A stretch of 64,000 nucleotides of DNA from an uncultured Pelagibacteraceae bacterium (GTDB lineage: Bacteria > Pseudomonadota > Alphaproteobacteria > Pelagibacterales > Pelagibacteraceae), in NCBI GenBank assembly GCA_902568875.1, contig CACFSG010000001.1, positions 44,374-108,373 of the forward strand, written 5' to 3'. The stretch's first letter is position 1; every line of letters starts with the position of its first letter. Positions 17,360 to 27,180 of this stretch are shown piece after piece. Both the position numbers and the translations under genes were made by a program. The notes beneath the pieces were generated by a model that worked only from the letters and a program-made list of their open reading frames with translations, made no database searches and was not told the origin of the DNA.

Positions 17360-18574
17360 ATGCTCATGATAATTTTTTTTGTGGATCAAAATCATAAAAA
17401 TAAAACCCTCTCAGAAATTTTAGACATTCAAAAATTAAAAGATGTAGATAAACAAATAGAGGCTGCAAATGGCCTTCCAAATGAGTGCTATATAAGTGAA
17501 GATTATTTAGCTTATGAAAGAGATAAGATTTTTTGTGACAAATGGACTGTCGTAGGAGTTGGAAGTTCAATTCCAAATGCCGGTGATGCAAAACCCTATA
17601 ATCTGCTCGGGATTCCTCTGATAATTATTAGAAGTAAAGATATGAAGATTCGAGTATTTCATAATGTTTGCAGTCATAGAGGTTTTAAACTTTTAGACAA
17701 ACCATGTAATTTAAAAAATGTTATTAGATGCCCATACCACTCTTGGTCTTATGACTTTGCAGGAAATCTTGTTGCAACACCTCATATTGGAGGACTTGAT
17801 ATTCATCAGTTTGATAAATTTGATAAAAATAAAAGTAATTTAAAAGAAGTTAAAACTAAAGTTTGGATGGATATTATTTTTGTGAATATTAATTCAAATG
17901 AAATCGATTTTAATAAATATATTAAACCTCTTGAACAAAGATGGTCTAAATTCATTAATAATGATGATCATAATTTATTAGTTCATTCAAATGATTACGG
18001 TTATTTTAATTTAGAAGTAAAATGTAATTGGAAATTTGCTATTGAAAATTATTGTGAAAGTTATCATTTACCAACAATCCATCCTGAATTAAATAAAGTT
18101 TCAAATATTAATGATCATTATCATATTCAAGGTTTACCAAATAGATTTGCTGGTCAAGGAAGTAAAAAGTATGAGCAACCAGTAAAAGGAAATAAAAAAT
18201 TTAATACTTTTTCTAATTGGGAAAAAAGTATGTTGAAAAATTCAGAGTATATTGCGCTGTTTCCAAATGTAATGATAGGCTTACATATAGATCATTTTTA
18301 TGTTTTTTGGTTAGAACCTCTTGGAATGGATAAAACCAAGGAACATATGCAAATATATTATGTTGGTGATGAAAGTGCTAATGGTGAAGAATTAAAAGAA
18401 TTAAGAAAAGAAAATTCAAAATTTTGGAAAAATGTCATGCTAGAAGATGTAAGTGCTATTGAAGGTATGCAAGATGGACGACATTCTCCAGTTTATAATG
18501 GAGGAAACTTTTCTCCTGCAATGGATCAACCAACTCATCAATTTCATAAATGGGTTGCTAACAGTTTAATATAA
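17360..18574 (+). CDS. Rieske non-heme iron oxygenase, alpha-subunit type
   Basis: The track start (17300) is TTG; ATGs at 17360 and 17366 or a GTG at 17381 are better candidates, giving about 400 aa. The Rieske [2Fe-2S] site is VCSHRGFKLL plus RCPYHSWSYDFAGN (C-x-H ... C-x2-H). The mononuclear Fe site is ENYCESYHLPTIHPEL, and the C-terminal segment is GGNFSPAMDQPTHQFHKW. This is the choline-monooxygenase/GbcA/ring-hydroxylase type. With nearby GcvT-type enzymes, oxidative N-demethylation of a methylated amine is plausible, but substrate and reductase are not visible. It opens a long co-directional run. Confidence 0.87.
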   Translation: MLMIIFFVDQNHKNKTLSEILDIQKLKDVDKQIEAANGLPNECYISEDYLAYERDKIFCDKWTVVGVGSSIPNAGDAKPYNLLGIPLIIIRSKDMKIRVFHNVCSHRGFKLLDKPCNLKNVIRCPYHSWSYDFAGNLVATPHIGGLDIHQFDKFDKNKSNLKEVKTKVWMDIIFVNINSNEIDFNKYIKPLEQRWSKFINNDDHNLLVHSNDYGYFNLEVKCNWKFAIENYCESYHLPTIHPELNKVSNINDHYHIQGLPNRFAGQGSKKYEQPVKGNKKFNTFSNWEKSMLKNSEYIALFPNVMIGLHIDHFYVFWLEPLGMDKTKEHMQIYYVGDESANGEELKELRKENSKFWKNVMLEDVSAIEGMQDGRHSPVYNGGNFSPAMDQPTHQFHKWVANSLI

Positions 18575-18575
18575 A

Positions 18576-18983
18576 ATGAAAATAATTTTAATAATGGGAT
18601 TACCCGGTGCAGGCAAAACAACTTTGGCAAATGAATTATCCAAATTAATTAAATGTAAAAGATTAAATGCAGATGAAATCAGAAAAGCTGCTAATGATTG
18701 GGATTTTTCAGAAGAAGGCAGAACAAGACAAGCAAAAAGAATGTCAGATGAGGCATTAAAATTAAAAAATGGAGGCAATAATGTTATTGCTGATTTTATT
18801 TGTCCAACACCAGAAGCAAGAAATTTGTTTCCTGCAGATTATATTATTTGGGTAGATACAATTGAAGAAGGAAGGTTTGATGATACTAACAAGATGTTTG
18901 TAAAACCCGATAAGTATGACTTTCATGTTACTACGCAAGATGCTAAAAACTGGGCACCAAAAATATATAAGGAGATAAAATAA
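18576..18983 (+). CDS. APS-kinase (CysC)-like P-loop kinase, short form
   Basis: 135 aa versus about 200 for CysC. Walker A is MGLPGAGKTTLANEL (residues 7-21); LNADEIRKAANDWDFSEEGR and NNVIADFICPTPEARN correspond to the APS-kinase D-x-x-R and I-x-x-F-I-S/C-P regions. It phosphorylates an unknown acceptor. It begins 1 base after the Rieske gene's stop and overlaps the nucleotidyltransferase start. SAR11 relatives are generally held to lack assimilatory sulfate reduction, and no other cys gene is near, so APS need not be the substrate. Confidence 0.8.
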   Translation: MKIILIMGLPGAGKTTLANELSKLIKCKRLNADEIRKAANDWDFSEEGRTRQAKRMSDEALKLKNGGNNVIADFICPTPEARNLFPADYIIWVDTIEEGRFDDTNKMFVKPDKYDFHVTTQDAKNWAPKIYKEIK

Positions 18984-19363
18984 TGGCTTACGAATGGGAT
19001 GATAAAAAACCAACTGCTCAAATGTTAGGAAGATGGCAACCTTTTCACGATGGTCATTATACTTTATTCAAAGAAATAATTAAAAAGACAGGCCAAGTTT
19101 GTATTCAAATTAGAGATGTTCAGGGTGTTGATGATAATCCGTTTGATTTTGAAACTGTAAAAAAGAATATTGAAGATAGGCTTAATCCAGAATTTGAAGG
19201 GCGTTTTAAAATCATGTTAGTGCCAAATATTACCAACATTTGTTATGGAAGGGGAGTTGGTTATAAAATTGAAGAGATAGTATTACCTGAGGAAATACAA
19301 AAAATTTCAGCCACTAAAATTAGAGCTAAGATGAGAGAAGAAGGTAAGCTAAAAAAATCATAA
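18983..19363 (+). CDS. Small nucleotidylyltransferase (HxGH superfamily)
   Basis: 126 aa, a minimal adenylyl/cytidylyltransferase fold. The nucleotide-binding motif is MLGRWQPFHDGHYTLF (H-x-G-H as HDGH) near residues 15-30, and the C-terminal I-S-x-T-x-I-R motif is ISATKIRAKM. Both catalytic signatures are intact. The start overlaps the kinase stop by one base (TAATG), which suggests the two act together on one phosphorylated intermediate. Substrate unknown; alternatives include NadM-like or sugar/polyol-phosphate transferases. Confidence 0.8.
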   Translation: MAYEWDDKKPTAQMLGRWQPFHDGHYTLFKEIIKKTGQVCIQIRDVQGVDDNPFDFETVKKNIEDRLNPEFEGRFKIMLVPNITNICYGRGVGYKIEEIVLPEEIQKISATKIRAKMREEGKLKKS

Positions 19364-20137
19364 ATGAATATTAAAGTAGTAAATCAACAAAAAGATATTG
19401 TTAGAGTTATTATAAATGATCCTAAAACTTATAATTCTCTATCTACAAAAAATTTAAATGATTTAATTAGAGTATTCCAAAAATTAGATAAAGATCAAAA
19501 AGTTAAAGTAATAATCCTTGAAGGAGCTGGAAAAGGATTTAGTGCAGGACATAATTTAAAAGAAGTTAAAGGATTAAAAAAAAGAAAAAAATATCAAAAA
19601 CTATTTAATCTTTGTTCAAAATTAATGCTTCAAATTGTTGAAGGAAGAAAACCTGTAATTGCTAAAGTTCATGGAGCAGCTTATGCAGCAGGATGTCAAT
19701 TAGTTGCAAGTTGTGATTTAGCGTACAGTACAAAAGATGCTTTGTTTGCAACACCTGGAGTTAATATTGGATTATTTTGCAGTACTCCAATGGTAGCAGT
19801 AAGTAGAAAAATTAATAGAAAGTCCATGATGAAAATGTTGTTAACTGGAGAACCTATTAAAGCAAATTATGCAAAAGAAATAGGGTTAATAAATGATTGT
19901 TATTCAAAATTAAAATTAAATAATGAAGTTTTAAAAATAGCTAAAAAAATTGCATCAAAATCAAATTTAACAATAAAAATTGGAAAACAAGCTTTTTATA
20001 AACAATTAGAAATGCCATTAAGAAAAGCTTACGCTTATACGAGCAAAATGATGACAATTAATATGATGGCAATGGATGCCAAAGAAGGTATTTCAGCATT
20101 TTTAGAGAAAAGAAAACCTAAATGGAAAAATAAATAA
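19364..20137 (+). CDS. Enoyl-CoA hydratase/isomerase (crotonase) family protein
   Basis: 257 aa. Crotonase motifs are visible: VIILEGAGKGFSAGHNLKEV (oxyanion-hole strand), KVHGAAYAAGCQLVASCDLA (second oxyanion glycine) and ATPGVNIGLFCSTPMVAVSR. It acts on an acyl-CoA in the cytoplasm; chain or ring specificity cannot be told. The helix after GLFC lacks an obvious pair of catalytic Glu residues, so isomerase or hydrolase roles are possible. It is one base from the nucleotidyltransferase and overlaps the next gene by one base. Confidence 0.86.
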   Translation: MNIKVVNQQKDIVRVIINDPKTYNSLSTKNLNDLIRVFQKLDKDQKVKVIILEGAGKGFSAGHNLKEVKGLKKRKKYQKLFNLCSKLMLQIVEGRKPVIAKVHGAAYAAGCQLVASCDLAYSTKDALFATPGVNIGLFCSTPMVAVSRKINRKSMMKMLLTGEPIKANYAKEIGLINDCYSKLKLNNEVLKIAKKIASKSNLTIKIGKQAFYKQLEMPLRKAYAYTSKMMTINMMAMDAKEGISAFLEKRKPKWKNK

Positions 20138-20337
20138 TGACTAAAAATAAAAAAAATATTTTAATTTTACTTTTTATAATTTTAGGAATGTATTTAGTTT
20201 TAGATTTTAGAGATCATAATTTTAAAAGAGCAGTTGATGCATGTTTGGCAGGAAGTCAAAAGTTGTCTGAATCTAAAATAACAGATTTAGATGAAGCTAA
20301 AAAATTTTGTGAAGATCAAATTAGAAAAAATAAGTAA
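20137..20337 (+). CDS. Small single-span membrane protein, 66 aa
   Basis: The N-terminal segment NILILLFIILGMYLVLDF is one membrane helix or uncleaved signal. A short soluble tail follows with two cysteines (AVDACLAGSQ and KKFCEDQIRK). It has no recognised family. It is coupled by overlap (TAATG) to the crotonase gene and sits 2 bases before the CoA-binding protein, so it is likely part of the same mRNA. Confidence 0.6.
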   Translation: MTKNKKNILILLFIILGMYLVLDFRDHNFKRAVDACLAGSQKLSESKITDLDEAKKFCEDQIRKNK

Positions 20338-20339
20338 TA

Positions 20340-20807
20340 ATGACAGACGATCAAATAAAACATATTTTAAAAAATTCAAAAACTATAGCGATGATAGGTA
20401 TTAGTTCTGAAAAAAAAGGAGAAGATCCTAGAAACTTAAAAAGAAAACCTGCTAATATTGTAATGAAATATATGCAGGATTTTGGTTATAAGGTAATACC
20501 CATAAATCCATTTGCTACAGGAGAAGTTATAAATGGAGAGACTGTAGTAGAAAATTTAAATAATATTCAAGAAAAAATAGATATAGTTGATGTATTTCGA
20601 CCATCAAAAGAAACACCTGGTTTTGCTAAAGAAGCTGTTAAATTTGGAGCTAAAACTTTGTGGTTACAGTATGGAATTCAAAATGATGAGGCTAAAAAGA
20701 TTTCTGAAGAAGCAGATATAAAATATATAGAGAACAAATGTATTAAACAAGAATATCAGAGATTATTTCTAAAATCTAACCCAGTATTTCCTGTACTAAA
20801 AAAATAG
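20340..20807 (+). CDS. CoA-binding domain protein (YccU-like)
   Basis: 155 aa, a stand-alone CoA-binding Rossmann domain. It contains TIAMIGISSEKKGEDPRN, IVMKYMQDFGYKVIPINP, VDVFRPSKETPGFAKEAVK and LWLQYGIQNDEA, then IENKCIKQEYQRL. Proteins of this type bind CoA or acyl-CoA and are sometimes linked to thiol metabolism; the precise role is unknown. Its TAG stop overlaps the GTG start of the next gene. Confidence 0.85.
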   Translation: MTDDQIKHILKNSKTIAMIGISSEKKGEDPRNLKRKPANIVMKYMQDFGYKVIPINPFATGEVINGETVVENLNNIQEKIDIVDVFRPSKETPGFAKEAVKFGAKTLWLQYGIQNDEAKKISEEADIKYIENKCIKQEYQRLFLKSNPVFPVLKK

Positions 20808-21367
20808 TGAAAAAAATTATACTTTTCATATTTTGTAGCATAGTTTTTTTTTCATATTCTAAAGTTATGGCAAATGAAGAAGCTAAATACAAGGTAGTAA
20901 AATCAAATAAAATTTATGAAATAAGAAAATATTCTGATCGTTTGGTAGTTCAGGCTATCAACACAAATGAAAATAGCAGCTTTCGAAAATTGTTTAATTA
21001 CATATCAGGAGCTAATGAAACAAATGAAAAGATTGAAATGACAATACCTGTCACAGAAATAAAAAAAAAAGGACACGTAACTATGCAATTTTATTTACCA
21101 TCAAAATTTAATAAAGATAATGTTCCAAATCCATCAAGATCTGATTTAAAAATAATAAAAATTAAACAAGGTTATTATGCGGTAATTAGGTATTCAGGAA
21201 GAGCATCTGAAAAAAATTTTATTAAACATAAAGAGATTCTAGAAAATGAATTAAAAAAAGATAATATTTTAATTGTAGGTCCTGCAGTAAAAGCAACTTA
21301 TAATGGACCATTTACACTGCCTAAGCTTAGAAGAAATGAAGCAATGTTTGAAGTAAATTGGAAATAA
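20807..21367 (+). CDS. SOUL-family heme-binding protein, exported
   Basis: 186 aa from a GTG start overlapping the previous TAG. A signal peptide (KKIILFIFCSIVFFSYSKVMA) is followed by the SOUL domain: YKVVKSNKIYEIRKYSDRLV, NEKIEMTIPVTEIK, MQFYLPSKF and YAVIRYSGRAS. Such proteins bind heme or related tetrapyrroles; in bacteria the role is poorly known. Location is probably periplasmic. It is followed directly by an exported MsrA. Confidence 0.86.
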   Translation: MKKIILFIFCSIVFFSYSKVMANEEAKYKVVKSNKIYEIRKYSDRLVVQAINTNENSSFRKLFNYISGANETNEKIEMTIPVTEIKKKGHVTMQFYLPSKFNKDNVPNPSRSDLKIIKIKQGYYAVIRYSGRASEKNFIKHKEILENELKKDNILIVGPAVKATYNGPFTLPKLRRNEAMFEVNWK

Positions 21368-21370
21368 AAA

Positions 21371-21946
21371 ATGATAGCAAAATACAAGGCTATATTTTTG
21401 TTTTTATTATTGCAAACCTCAGCATTTGGCCAAGATTTAGGAAAAGTATATTTTGCTGGAGGTTGTTTTTGGTGCATGGAAGAATCATTTGAAAAAAAAG
21501 AAGGAGTTATCGAAGTGATTTCAGGTTACTCAGGTGGTAATACAAAAAATCCAACATACGAAGAAGTTACATATGGAAATACAGGACATTTTGAAGTTAT
21601 TGAAATTATTTATGATAAAAATAAAACAAATTTTAAAGATCTACTCGATCATTTTTGGATAAATATTGATCCTTTCGATAAGTATGGCCAATTTTGTGAT
21701 AAAGGTTATAGTTATAGGTCTGTAGCTTTTTATCAGAATGATAAACAAAAAGATTTAATTGAAAACAGTATTGTGAAGTTAGAAAAAAAATTTAATAAAA
21801 AAATTGTAACTTATGTTAGAAAATTTGATGAATTTTTTAAGGCAGAGGCAATACATCAAGACTATTATCAAGTTAAATTTCTAAATTACTTACGTTACAA
21901 AAAAGCCTGTGGAAGAGAAAAAATATTAGATAAAATTTGGAATTAA
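21371..21946 (+). CDS. msrA: Peptide methionine sulfoxide reductase A, exported form
   Basis: 191 aa. The catalytic GGCFWCMEESFE motif is at residues 30-41 (nucleophile Cys32), followed by VISGYSGGNTKNPTYEEV and GNTGHFEVIEI, all classic MsrA. The first 20 residues (AIFLFLLLQTSAFG) form a signal peptide, so it should repair oxidised methionine in the periplasm. The SOUL protein upstream is exported too. Its TAA overlaps the next ATG by one base. Confidence 0.92.
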   Translation: MIAKYKAIFLFLLLQTSAFGQDLGKVYFAGGCFWCMEESFEKKEGVIEVISGYSGGNTKNPTYEEVTYGNTGHFEVIEIIYDKNKTNFKDLLDHFWINIDPFDKYGQFCDKGYSYRSVAFYQNDKQKDLIENSIVKLEKKFNKKIVTYVRKFDEFFKAEAIHQDYYQVKFLNYLRYKKACGREKILDKIWN

Positions 21947-22515
21947 TGAAAAAAATTTTTTTAGTTTATGGACATTATAATGAAAAATCATTTAACGCAG
22001 CAATAAGAGATACTTTTATTAAAACAGCAAATGAAAATGGAAATGAAGTAGATTGTGTTGATTTGTATAAAGAAAAATTTAACCCAGTATTTTCTGGTGA
22101 AGAACCAGATCAAGTTGTAATTGATCATCAAAAAAGAATAGAAAAATCAGATATCATTGTTTTAATTGCACCTATATGGAACTTTAGAATGCCAGCTATT
22201 GTAGAGGGCTGGATAGACAAAGTTTTAGCCCCACCATGGGCCTTTAGTTTTAAAAAACTTTTTGGAAACTATGGGTATCCAATTGGTAATTTAAAAGGAA
22301 AAAAAGCAATAGTTTTTTGTACTTATGGTTCTCCTCAATTTGCTATTAGAACTTTTTTTCTAAATATGCCAACTAAAAGATTAAGGAGAGGTGTATTTAA
22401 TATTTGTGGAATAAAAGATGTAACTTATAAAAGGTATTTTGCAGTCCCTTTTGTTAGTGATAAAAAAAGAAAAAAATTTTTAAAGGATGTTAAAGAAACC
22501 GTTAATAAATTATAA
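21946..22515 (+). CDS. NAD(P)H quinone oxidoreductase, flavodoxin-like fold
   Basis: The track starts at TTG 21937, but ATG 21946 overlapping the msrA stop is the natural start (189 aa, MKKIFLVYGHYNEKSFNAAI). Features are the flavodoxin-like FMN-binding N-terminus, LIAPIWNFRMPAIVEGWIDK and VFCTYGSPQFAIR, as in the KefF/MdaB/NQO1 group. It probably performs two-electron quinone reduction or flavin-dependent detoxification in the cytoplasm. It overlaps the downstream DUF4864-like gene by 29 bases. Confidence 0.85.
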   Translation: MKKIFLVYGHYNEKSFNAAIRDTFIKTANENGNEVDCVDLYKEKFNPVFSGEEPDQVVIDHQKRIEKSDIIVLIAPIWNFRMPAIVEGWIDKVLAPPWAFSFKKLFGNYGYPIGNLKGKKAIVFCTYGSPQFAIRTFFLNMPTKRLRRGVFNICGIKDVTYKRYFAVPFVSDKKRKKFLKDVKETVNKL

Positions 22516-22972
22516 TTTATATTTAAAAATAATTTTAATATTTTTAGTATTATTAAGACCAACGTTAGCCGATATTATAAAACCAAGTATCAATATAGAG
22601 CCAAAAGAAGTTGTTAAAATTCAATTATCAGCACTTATGAAAAATGATTTTCCTAATATAGATAGTGGAATAATTCAAACCTGGGAGTTTGCCCATCCAA
22701 ATAATCAAAAGGTCACAGGACCAATTGAAAAATTTAAAAATATGTTAAAAAATGACTCTTATTCCATGCTTTTAAATCACTCAAATCATGAAGTTTTAGA
22801 AGTGTATAAGTCAAATAGGGTGGCAACTTTTGAGGTTACAGTTTTAGATAAAGAAAAAAAATACTACAAATTTAAATGGCAAGTTGAAAAATATACAATA
22901 GAAGGATCTTTAAAAGATTGTTGGCTAACTACAGCAGTTTCTCAGCCTATCCTTTTAGGATCATCTGTATGA
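22487..22972 (+). CDS. DUF4864-like exported protein
   Basis: 161 aa. An N-terminal hydrophobic signal (YLKIILIFLVLLRPTLA) is followed by a compact domain: VVKIQLSALMKNDFPNIDSG, IIQTWEFAHPNNQKVTGPIE and SYSMLLNHSNHEVL, which resembles DUF4864. It ends with a short C-terminal tail including DCWLTTAVSQP. The domain is NTF2-like in appearance, with no catalytic motif evident. The start overlaps the quinone reductase gene by 29 bases, so the true start may be slightly downstream. Confidence 0.68.
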   Translation: MLKKPLINYNLYLKIILIFLVLLRPTLADIIKPSINIEPKEVVKIQLSALMKNDFPNIDSGIIQTWEFAHPNNQKVTGPIEKFKNMLKNDSYSMLLNHSNHEVLEVYKSNRVATFEVTVLDKEKKYYKFKWQVEKYTIEGSLKDCWLTTAVSQPILLGSSV

Positions 22973-23024
22973 CAAATGAAAAATTTTGTATCGTTATTAA
23001 AGAAAATTTAGTAAAAACCGCAAG

Positions 23025-25457
23025 ATGAAATCTAAAGCAAAAGTAGTAGTAGTTGGTGGAGGAGTGGTAGGCGTTAGTGCTCTTTATCATTTAGCTAAAA
23101 AAGGATGGTCTGATGTAGTTTTAATAGAACGAAAAGAATTAACTTCAGGTTCAACCTGGCATGCAGCGGGATTACTTCCATTATTTAATATGAGTTATTC
23201 TGTAGGACAACTTCATAAATATGCTGTTGATCTTTATAAAAAATTAGAAGAAGAAACGGGAAAGAATGTTGGTTTTAGTGTGGTATCAAACATTAGACTA
23301 GCAAGCACTAAAGATAGAATGGAAGAATATCATCAGTATGCTGGTGTAGCACAAACAATAGGAGTTAAAGTTAATTTTTTAAAACCCGAACAAGTAAAAG
23401 AAATTTGGCCTTTGTGTAATACCGAAGGTTTAATTGGAGCAATTCAACATCCTGAAGATGGATATATTCAGCCTGCAGATTTAACACAAGCGCTTGCTAC
23501 AGGAGCAAGAAATCACGGTGCAGAAATTTACAGAAACACAACAGTCGTAGGAATTAAACAAACAAACAATGGTTGGGTTGTAGAAACTGATAAAGGAACA
23601 ATAGAATGTGAACATGTAATCTCATGTTCAGGAAATTTTGCTAGACAAACTGGTAAAATGGTTGGATTAGAAATTCCAGTTATTCCTGTTGAACATCAAT
23701 ATATTGTGACAGAGCCTCATCCAGAGATCGTTAAAAGAAAAAAAGAAGGCAAACCAGAAATGGGAGTGCTTAGAGATAGTGATACCCAATGGTATATGAG
23801 AGAAGAAGCTGGAGGTTTAATATTAGGACCTTATGAAAAAGGCGCTCCATGTTGTTATGTAGATGGACCTTCTAAAGATTCAGAATACGAATTATTTCAA
23901 GAAGATTTAGAAAGACTCGCGCCACATATTGAAGGAGCTATTCACAGAGTTCCTGCTTTTGGAGAAGTAGGGGTTAAAAAAGTTTATAATGGTGCAATTT
24001 GTTATACACCTGATGGTAATCCAATAGTTGGACCTGCTTGGGGATTAAAAAATTTTTGGATTAACGAAGGTCATAGTTTTGGAATTACTGCCGCAGGTGG
24101 AGCTGGATGGCAACTTGCAGAATGGATTATAGATGGCGAACCTACAATAGATATGCTTGGTGTTGAACCAAGAAGATACGGAGACTATGCATCAAAATCT
24201 TATTTAATAGAAAAAAATGAAGAGGCTTATAGAAATGTGTTTACCATACATTATCCTGATGAAGAAAGAGAGGCAGCAAGACCTTTAAGACAGGCACCTT
24301 GTTATGATAGATTAAAAAATTTAGGTGCTGTATTTGGACAAAAATTTGGTTGGGAAAGAGCTAATTTTTTTGCAACAGATGGAATGGAACAAAAAGATGA
24401 TTGGTCTTTTAGAAGATCTAAATGGTTTAAAGCTATTGAGAAAGAATGTAAAAATGTAAAAGAAAATGTAGGTCTTTTAGACATGACTGCTTTTGCAAAA
24501 TGTAGAATTAAGGGTCCAAAAGCAGAAGAATTTTTAGATTATTTAGTTGCAAATAAACTACCAAAAAAAATTGGTAGAGTAAATTTATGTCATGCGCTTA
24601 ATACAAAAGGAGGAGTTCATTCTGAATTTACAATAATGAAAGAAGCTGAAGATAGTTTTTATTTAGTTTCAGCAGGAGCTTTTCAAAGATTAGATCATGA
24701 TTGGATACAAAAATGGATGCCGAAGGATGGTTCAGTACAATTTGAAAATATTACAAATTCAGTTGGTGTATTAGTTGTTGCTGGTCCAAAAGCTAGAAAA
24801 TTAATGCAAAAAGTTTCTAAAGATGATTTTTCTAATGAAAAATTTAAATGGTTAAGCTCTAAGAAAGTTGATATAGGGCATGCACCTTGTACTGCTATTA
24901 GAGTAAATTTTGTAGGAGAGCTAGGATGGGAAATACACCATCCTATTGAGTACCAAAATCATATATTTGATAAATTAATGGAACATGGAAAAGATTTAGG
25001 TTTAAAACCTTTTGGAATTAGAGCAATGAATAGTTTAAGAGTTGAAAAATCTTACAAACTAGTTGGCACTGAATTATCTATAGAATATTCACCTTATGAG
25101 TCTGGTCTAGATAGATTTATTCATCCAAATAAAGGAAATTTTATAGGCTTAGAAGCATTAAATAAATGGAGAGAAAAAGGTTTCCAAAACAAACTAGTAA
25201 CAATGGAAGTTCACGATGTCACTGATGCTGATGTATTAGGAAATAATCCAATTTATAAAGACGAGAAAGTAGTTGGAAGAGCAACTGGAGGAGATTTTGG
25301 TTTTAGATTAAATAAGTCAATAGCCATTGGGATGGTTAAACCTGAACTTGCGACAACTGGACAAAAATTAAAAATTGATATTCTAGGAAAAATGCATGAT
25401 GCTACAATTTTGGATGAAAGTCCTTACGATCCTGAGAATAAATTATTAAGAGCATAA
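23025..25457 (+). CDS. Dimethylglycine/sarcosine dehydrogenase-like FAD-GcvT enzyme (ETF-linked)
   Basis: 810 aa in two parts. The N-terminal FAD oxidoreductase domain ([20 protein letters not shown], residues 6-25) carries [10 protein letters not shown], where the His corresponds to the covalent-FAD histidine of dimethylglycine dehydrogenase. From about residue 430 a GcvT-type THF domain follows ([48 protein letters not shown]). It should oxidatively demethylate an N-methyl compound, making methylene-THF. The overlapping etfBA and the ETF-QO gene just after supply its electron acceptors. The exact substrate is inferred. Confidence 0.88.
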   Translation: MKSKAKVVVVGGGVVGVSALYHLAKKGWSDVVLIERKELTSGSTWHAAGLLPLFNMSYSVGQLHKYAVDLYKKLEEETGKNVGFSVVSNIRLASTKDRMEEYHQYAGVAQTIGVKVNFLKPEQVKEIWPLCNTEGLIGAIQHPEDGYIQPADLTQALATGARNHGAEIYRNTTVVGIKQTNNGWVVETDKGTIECEHVISCSGNFARQTGKMVGLEIPVIPVEHQYIVTEPHPEIVKRKKEGKPEMGVLRDSDTQWYMREEAGGLILGPYEKGAPCCYVDGPSKDSEYELFQEDLERLAPHIEGAIHRVPAFGEVGVKKVYNGAICYTPDGNPIVGPAWGLKNFWINEGHSFGITAAGGAGWQLAEWIIDGEPTIDMLGVEPRRYGDYASKSYLIEKNEEAYRNVFTIHYPDEEREAARPLRQAPCYDRLKNLGAVFGQKFGWERANFFATDGMEQKDDWSFRRSKWFKAIEKECKNVKENVGLLDMTAFAKCRIKGPKAEEFLDYLVANKLPKKIGRVNLCHALNTKGGVHSEFTIMKEAEDSFYLVSAGAFQRLDHDWIQKWMPKDGSVQFENITNSVGVLVVAGPKARKLMQKVSKDDFSNEKFKWLSSKKVDIGHAPCTAIRVNFVGELGWEIHHPIEYQNHIFDKLMEHGKDLGLKPFGIRAMNSLRVEKSYKLVGTELSIEYSPYESGLDRFIHPNKGNFIGLEALNKWREKGFQNKLVTMEVHDVTDADVLGNNPIYKDEKVVGRATGGDFGFRLNKSIAIGMVKPELATTGQKLKIDILGKMHDATILDESPYDPENKLLRA

Positions 25458-26206
25458 TGAAAATATTAGTCGCTGTTAAAAGAGTTATTGATTATAACGT
25501 TCAAGTTAGAGTTAAAGAGGATGGAACTGGTGTAGTTACCGACAATGTAAAGATGTCAACTAACCCACCTGATGATAATGCTATTGAAGAAGCTGTAAAA
25601 ATTAAAGAAGCGGGTAAAGCAAAAGAAATAGTTGCGGTTACTGTTGGTGAAGAAAAAGCTCAAGAGACAGTAAGAAAAGCTTTAGCCGTTGGTGCTGATA
25701 GAGGAATTCATGTTAAAGTTGATGGAATAGTTGAACCGTTAGCTGTATCTAAAATTTTACAAAAAATTGTAGATAAAGAAAAACCTGATTTAATTTTTAT
25801 GGGTAAGCAAGCCATTGATGATGATTGTAATCAAACAGGACAAATGCTTGCAGCACTTTTAAATTGGCCACAAGCAACTTTTGCCTCAAAAATTGAAGTT
25901 AAAGATAAATCTTTAGAAGTTACAAGAGAAGTAGACGAGGGTTTGGAAACAATTGAAGTTAATATTCCAGCTATAGTTACTTGTGATTTAAGATTAAATG
26001 AACCTAGATACGCATCTTTACCAAATATAATGAAAGCTAAAAAGAAACCTATCGAACAAATTAATTCATCAGATTTGGGAATTGATACAAAACCAAGAAT
26101 AGAGCAAATTAAAGTTGAAGAACCACCTAAAAGAAAAGCAGGAATTAAAGTAGCAAATGTTGCTGAATTAGTTGAAAAATTAAAAAATGAGGCAAAAGTA
26201 ATATAA
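25457..26206 (+). CDS. etfB: Electron transfer flavoprotein, beta subunit
   Basis: 249 aa, the usual size. It opens [20 protein letters not shown] and contains [38 protein letters not shown] and the signature [18 protein letters not shown]. With EtfA it forms the soluble FAD/AMP heterodimer that carries electrons from dehydrogenases. It overlaps the dehydrogenase stop and the etfA start by one base each. Confidence 0.97.
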   Translation: MKILVAVKRVIDYNVQVRVKEDGTGVVTDNVKMSTNPPDDNAIEEAVKIKEAGKAKEIVAVTVGEEKAQETVRKALAVGADRGIHVKVDGIVEPLAVSKILQKIVDKEKPDLIFMGKQAIDDDCNQTGQMLAALLNWPQATFASKIEVKDKSLEVTREVDEGLETIEVNIPAIVTCDLRLNEPRYASLPNIMKAKKKPIEQINSSDLGIDTKPRIEQIKVEEPPKRKAGIKVANVAELVEKLKNEAKVI

Positions 26207-27159
26207 TGTCAGCATTATTAATAGCAGAGCATAATAATAAAGAAGTAAAACCTTTTACTTTAAATGCAATAACAGCCGCATCTCAAATAGATGAGGATTT
26301 ACATGTACTTGTTATAGGTAATAAATCAGAAGAAGTAGCAAAATCTATGTCTCAAGTACCAAATGTGAAAAAAGTTATACATATAGATAATGAAATATAT
26401 GAAAATTTTTTAGCAGAAAATTTTACTTCTGTAATAGTTAAACAAGCTGAAAATTATTCACATGTAGTTTGTTCAGCAAATACATTTGGTAAAAACTTAA
26501 TGCCAAGAGTAGCTGCATTATTAGATACTTCCCAAGTAAGTGATATAATAAAAGTTATATCTGCAGATACATTTTTAAGACCAATTTATGCTGGAAATGC
26601 TTTTGCTACAGTAAAAAGTTCTGATTCTAAAAAATGCATAACCATTAGACCAACTTCATTTGATCCTGCTGCAACCTCAGGCGGATCTGCAGAAATTGTT
26701 AAAGCTGACGTAGGAGAAGCGAGCACTCTTATAAAGTTTATTAAAAGAGAAGAAATTAAATCAGATAGACCTGAACTTGGAACAGCAAGAGTAGTTATAT
26801 CTGGTGGAAGAGGAATGGGGAGTGGAGAAAATTTTAAACTTATTACAGAAATTGCTGATAAATTAAATGCAGCCATTGGAGCATCACGTGCAGCAGTCGA
26901 TGCTGGATATATTACCAATGATCATCAAGTTGGACAAACTGGAAAAGTAGTAGTTCCAGATTTGTACATTGCGGTTGGAATATCAGGCGCAATACAACAT
27001 CTAGCCGGAATGAAGGAAAGTAAAGTCATTGTTGCAATAAATAAAGATGGTGAAGCTCCTATTTTTAGTGTTGCAGATTATGGTTTAGAAGCAGATTTAT
27101 TTGAAGCACTTCCTCAATTCTTAGAAGAACTAAGTAAATTAAACACTATACAAAAATAA
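26206..27159 (+). CDS. etfA: Electron transfer flavoprotein, alpha subunit
   Basis: 317 aa. The C-terminal FAD domain is clear: [59 protein letters not shown] and [19 protein letters not shown]. It pairs with EtfB. Its placement between a methylamine-type dehydrogenase and ETF-QO makes this the likely electron route to quinone. Confidence 0.97.
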   Translation: MSALLIAEHNNKEVKPFTLNAITAASQIDEDLHVLVIGNKSEEVAKSMSQVPNVKKVIHIDNEIYENFLAENFTSVIVKQAENYSHVVCSANTFGKNLMPRVAALLDTSQVSDIIKVISADTFLRPIYAGNAFATVKSSDSKKCITIRPTSFDPAATSGGSAEIVKADVGEASTLIKFIKREEIKSDRPELGTARVVISGGRGMGSGENFKLITEIADKLNAAIGASRAAVDAGYITNDHQVGQTGKVVVPDLYIAVGISGAIQHLAGMKESKVIVAINKDGEAPIFSVADYGLEADLFEALPQFLEELSKLNTIQK

Positions 27160-27180
27160 CAAATACTGTAAAAAATTAAT

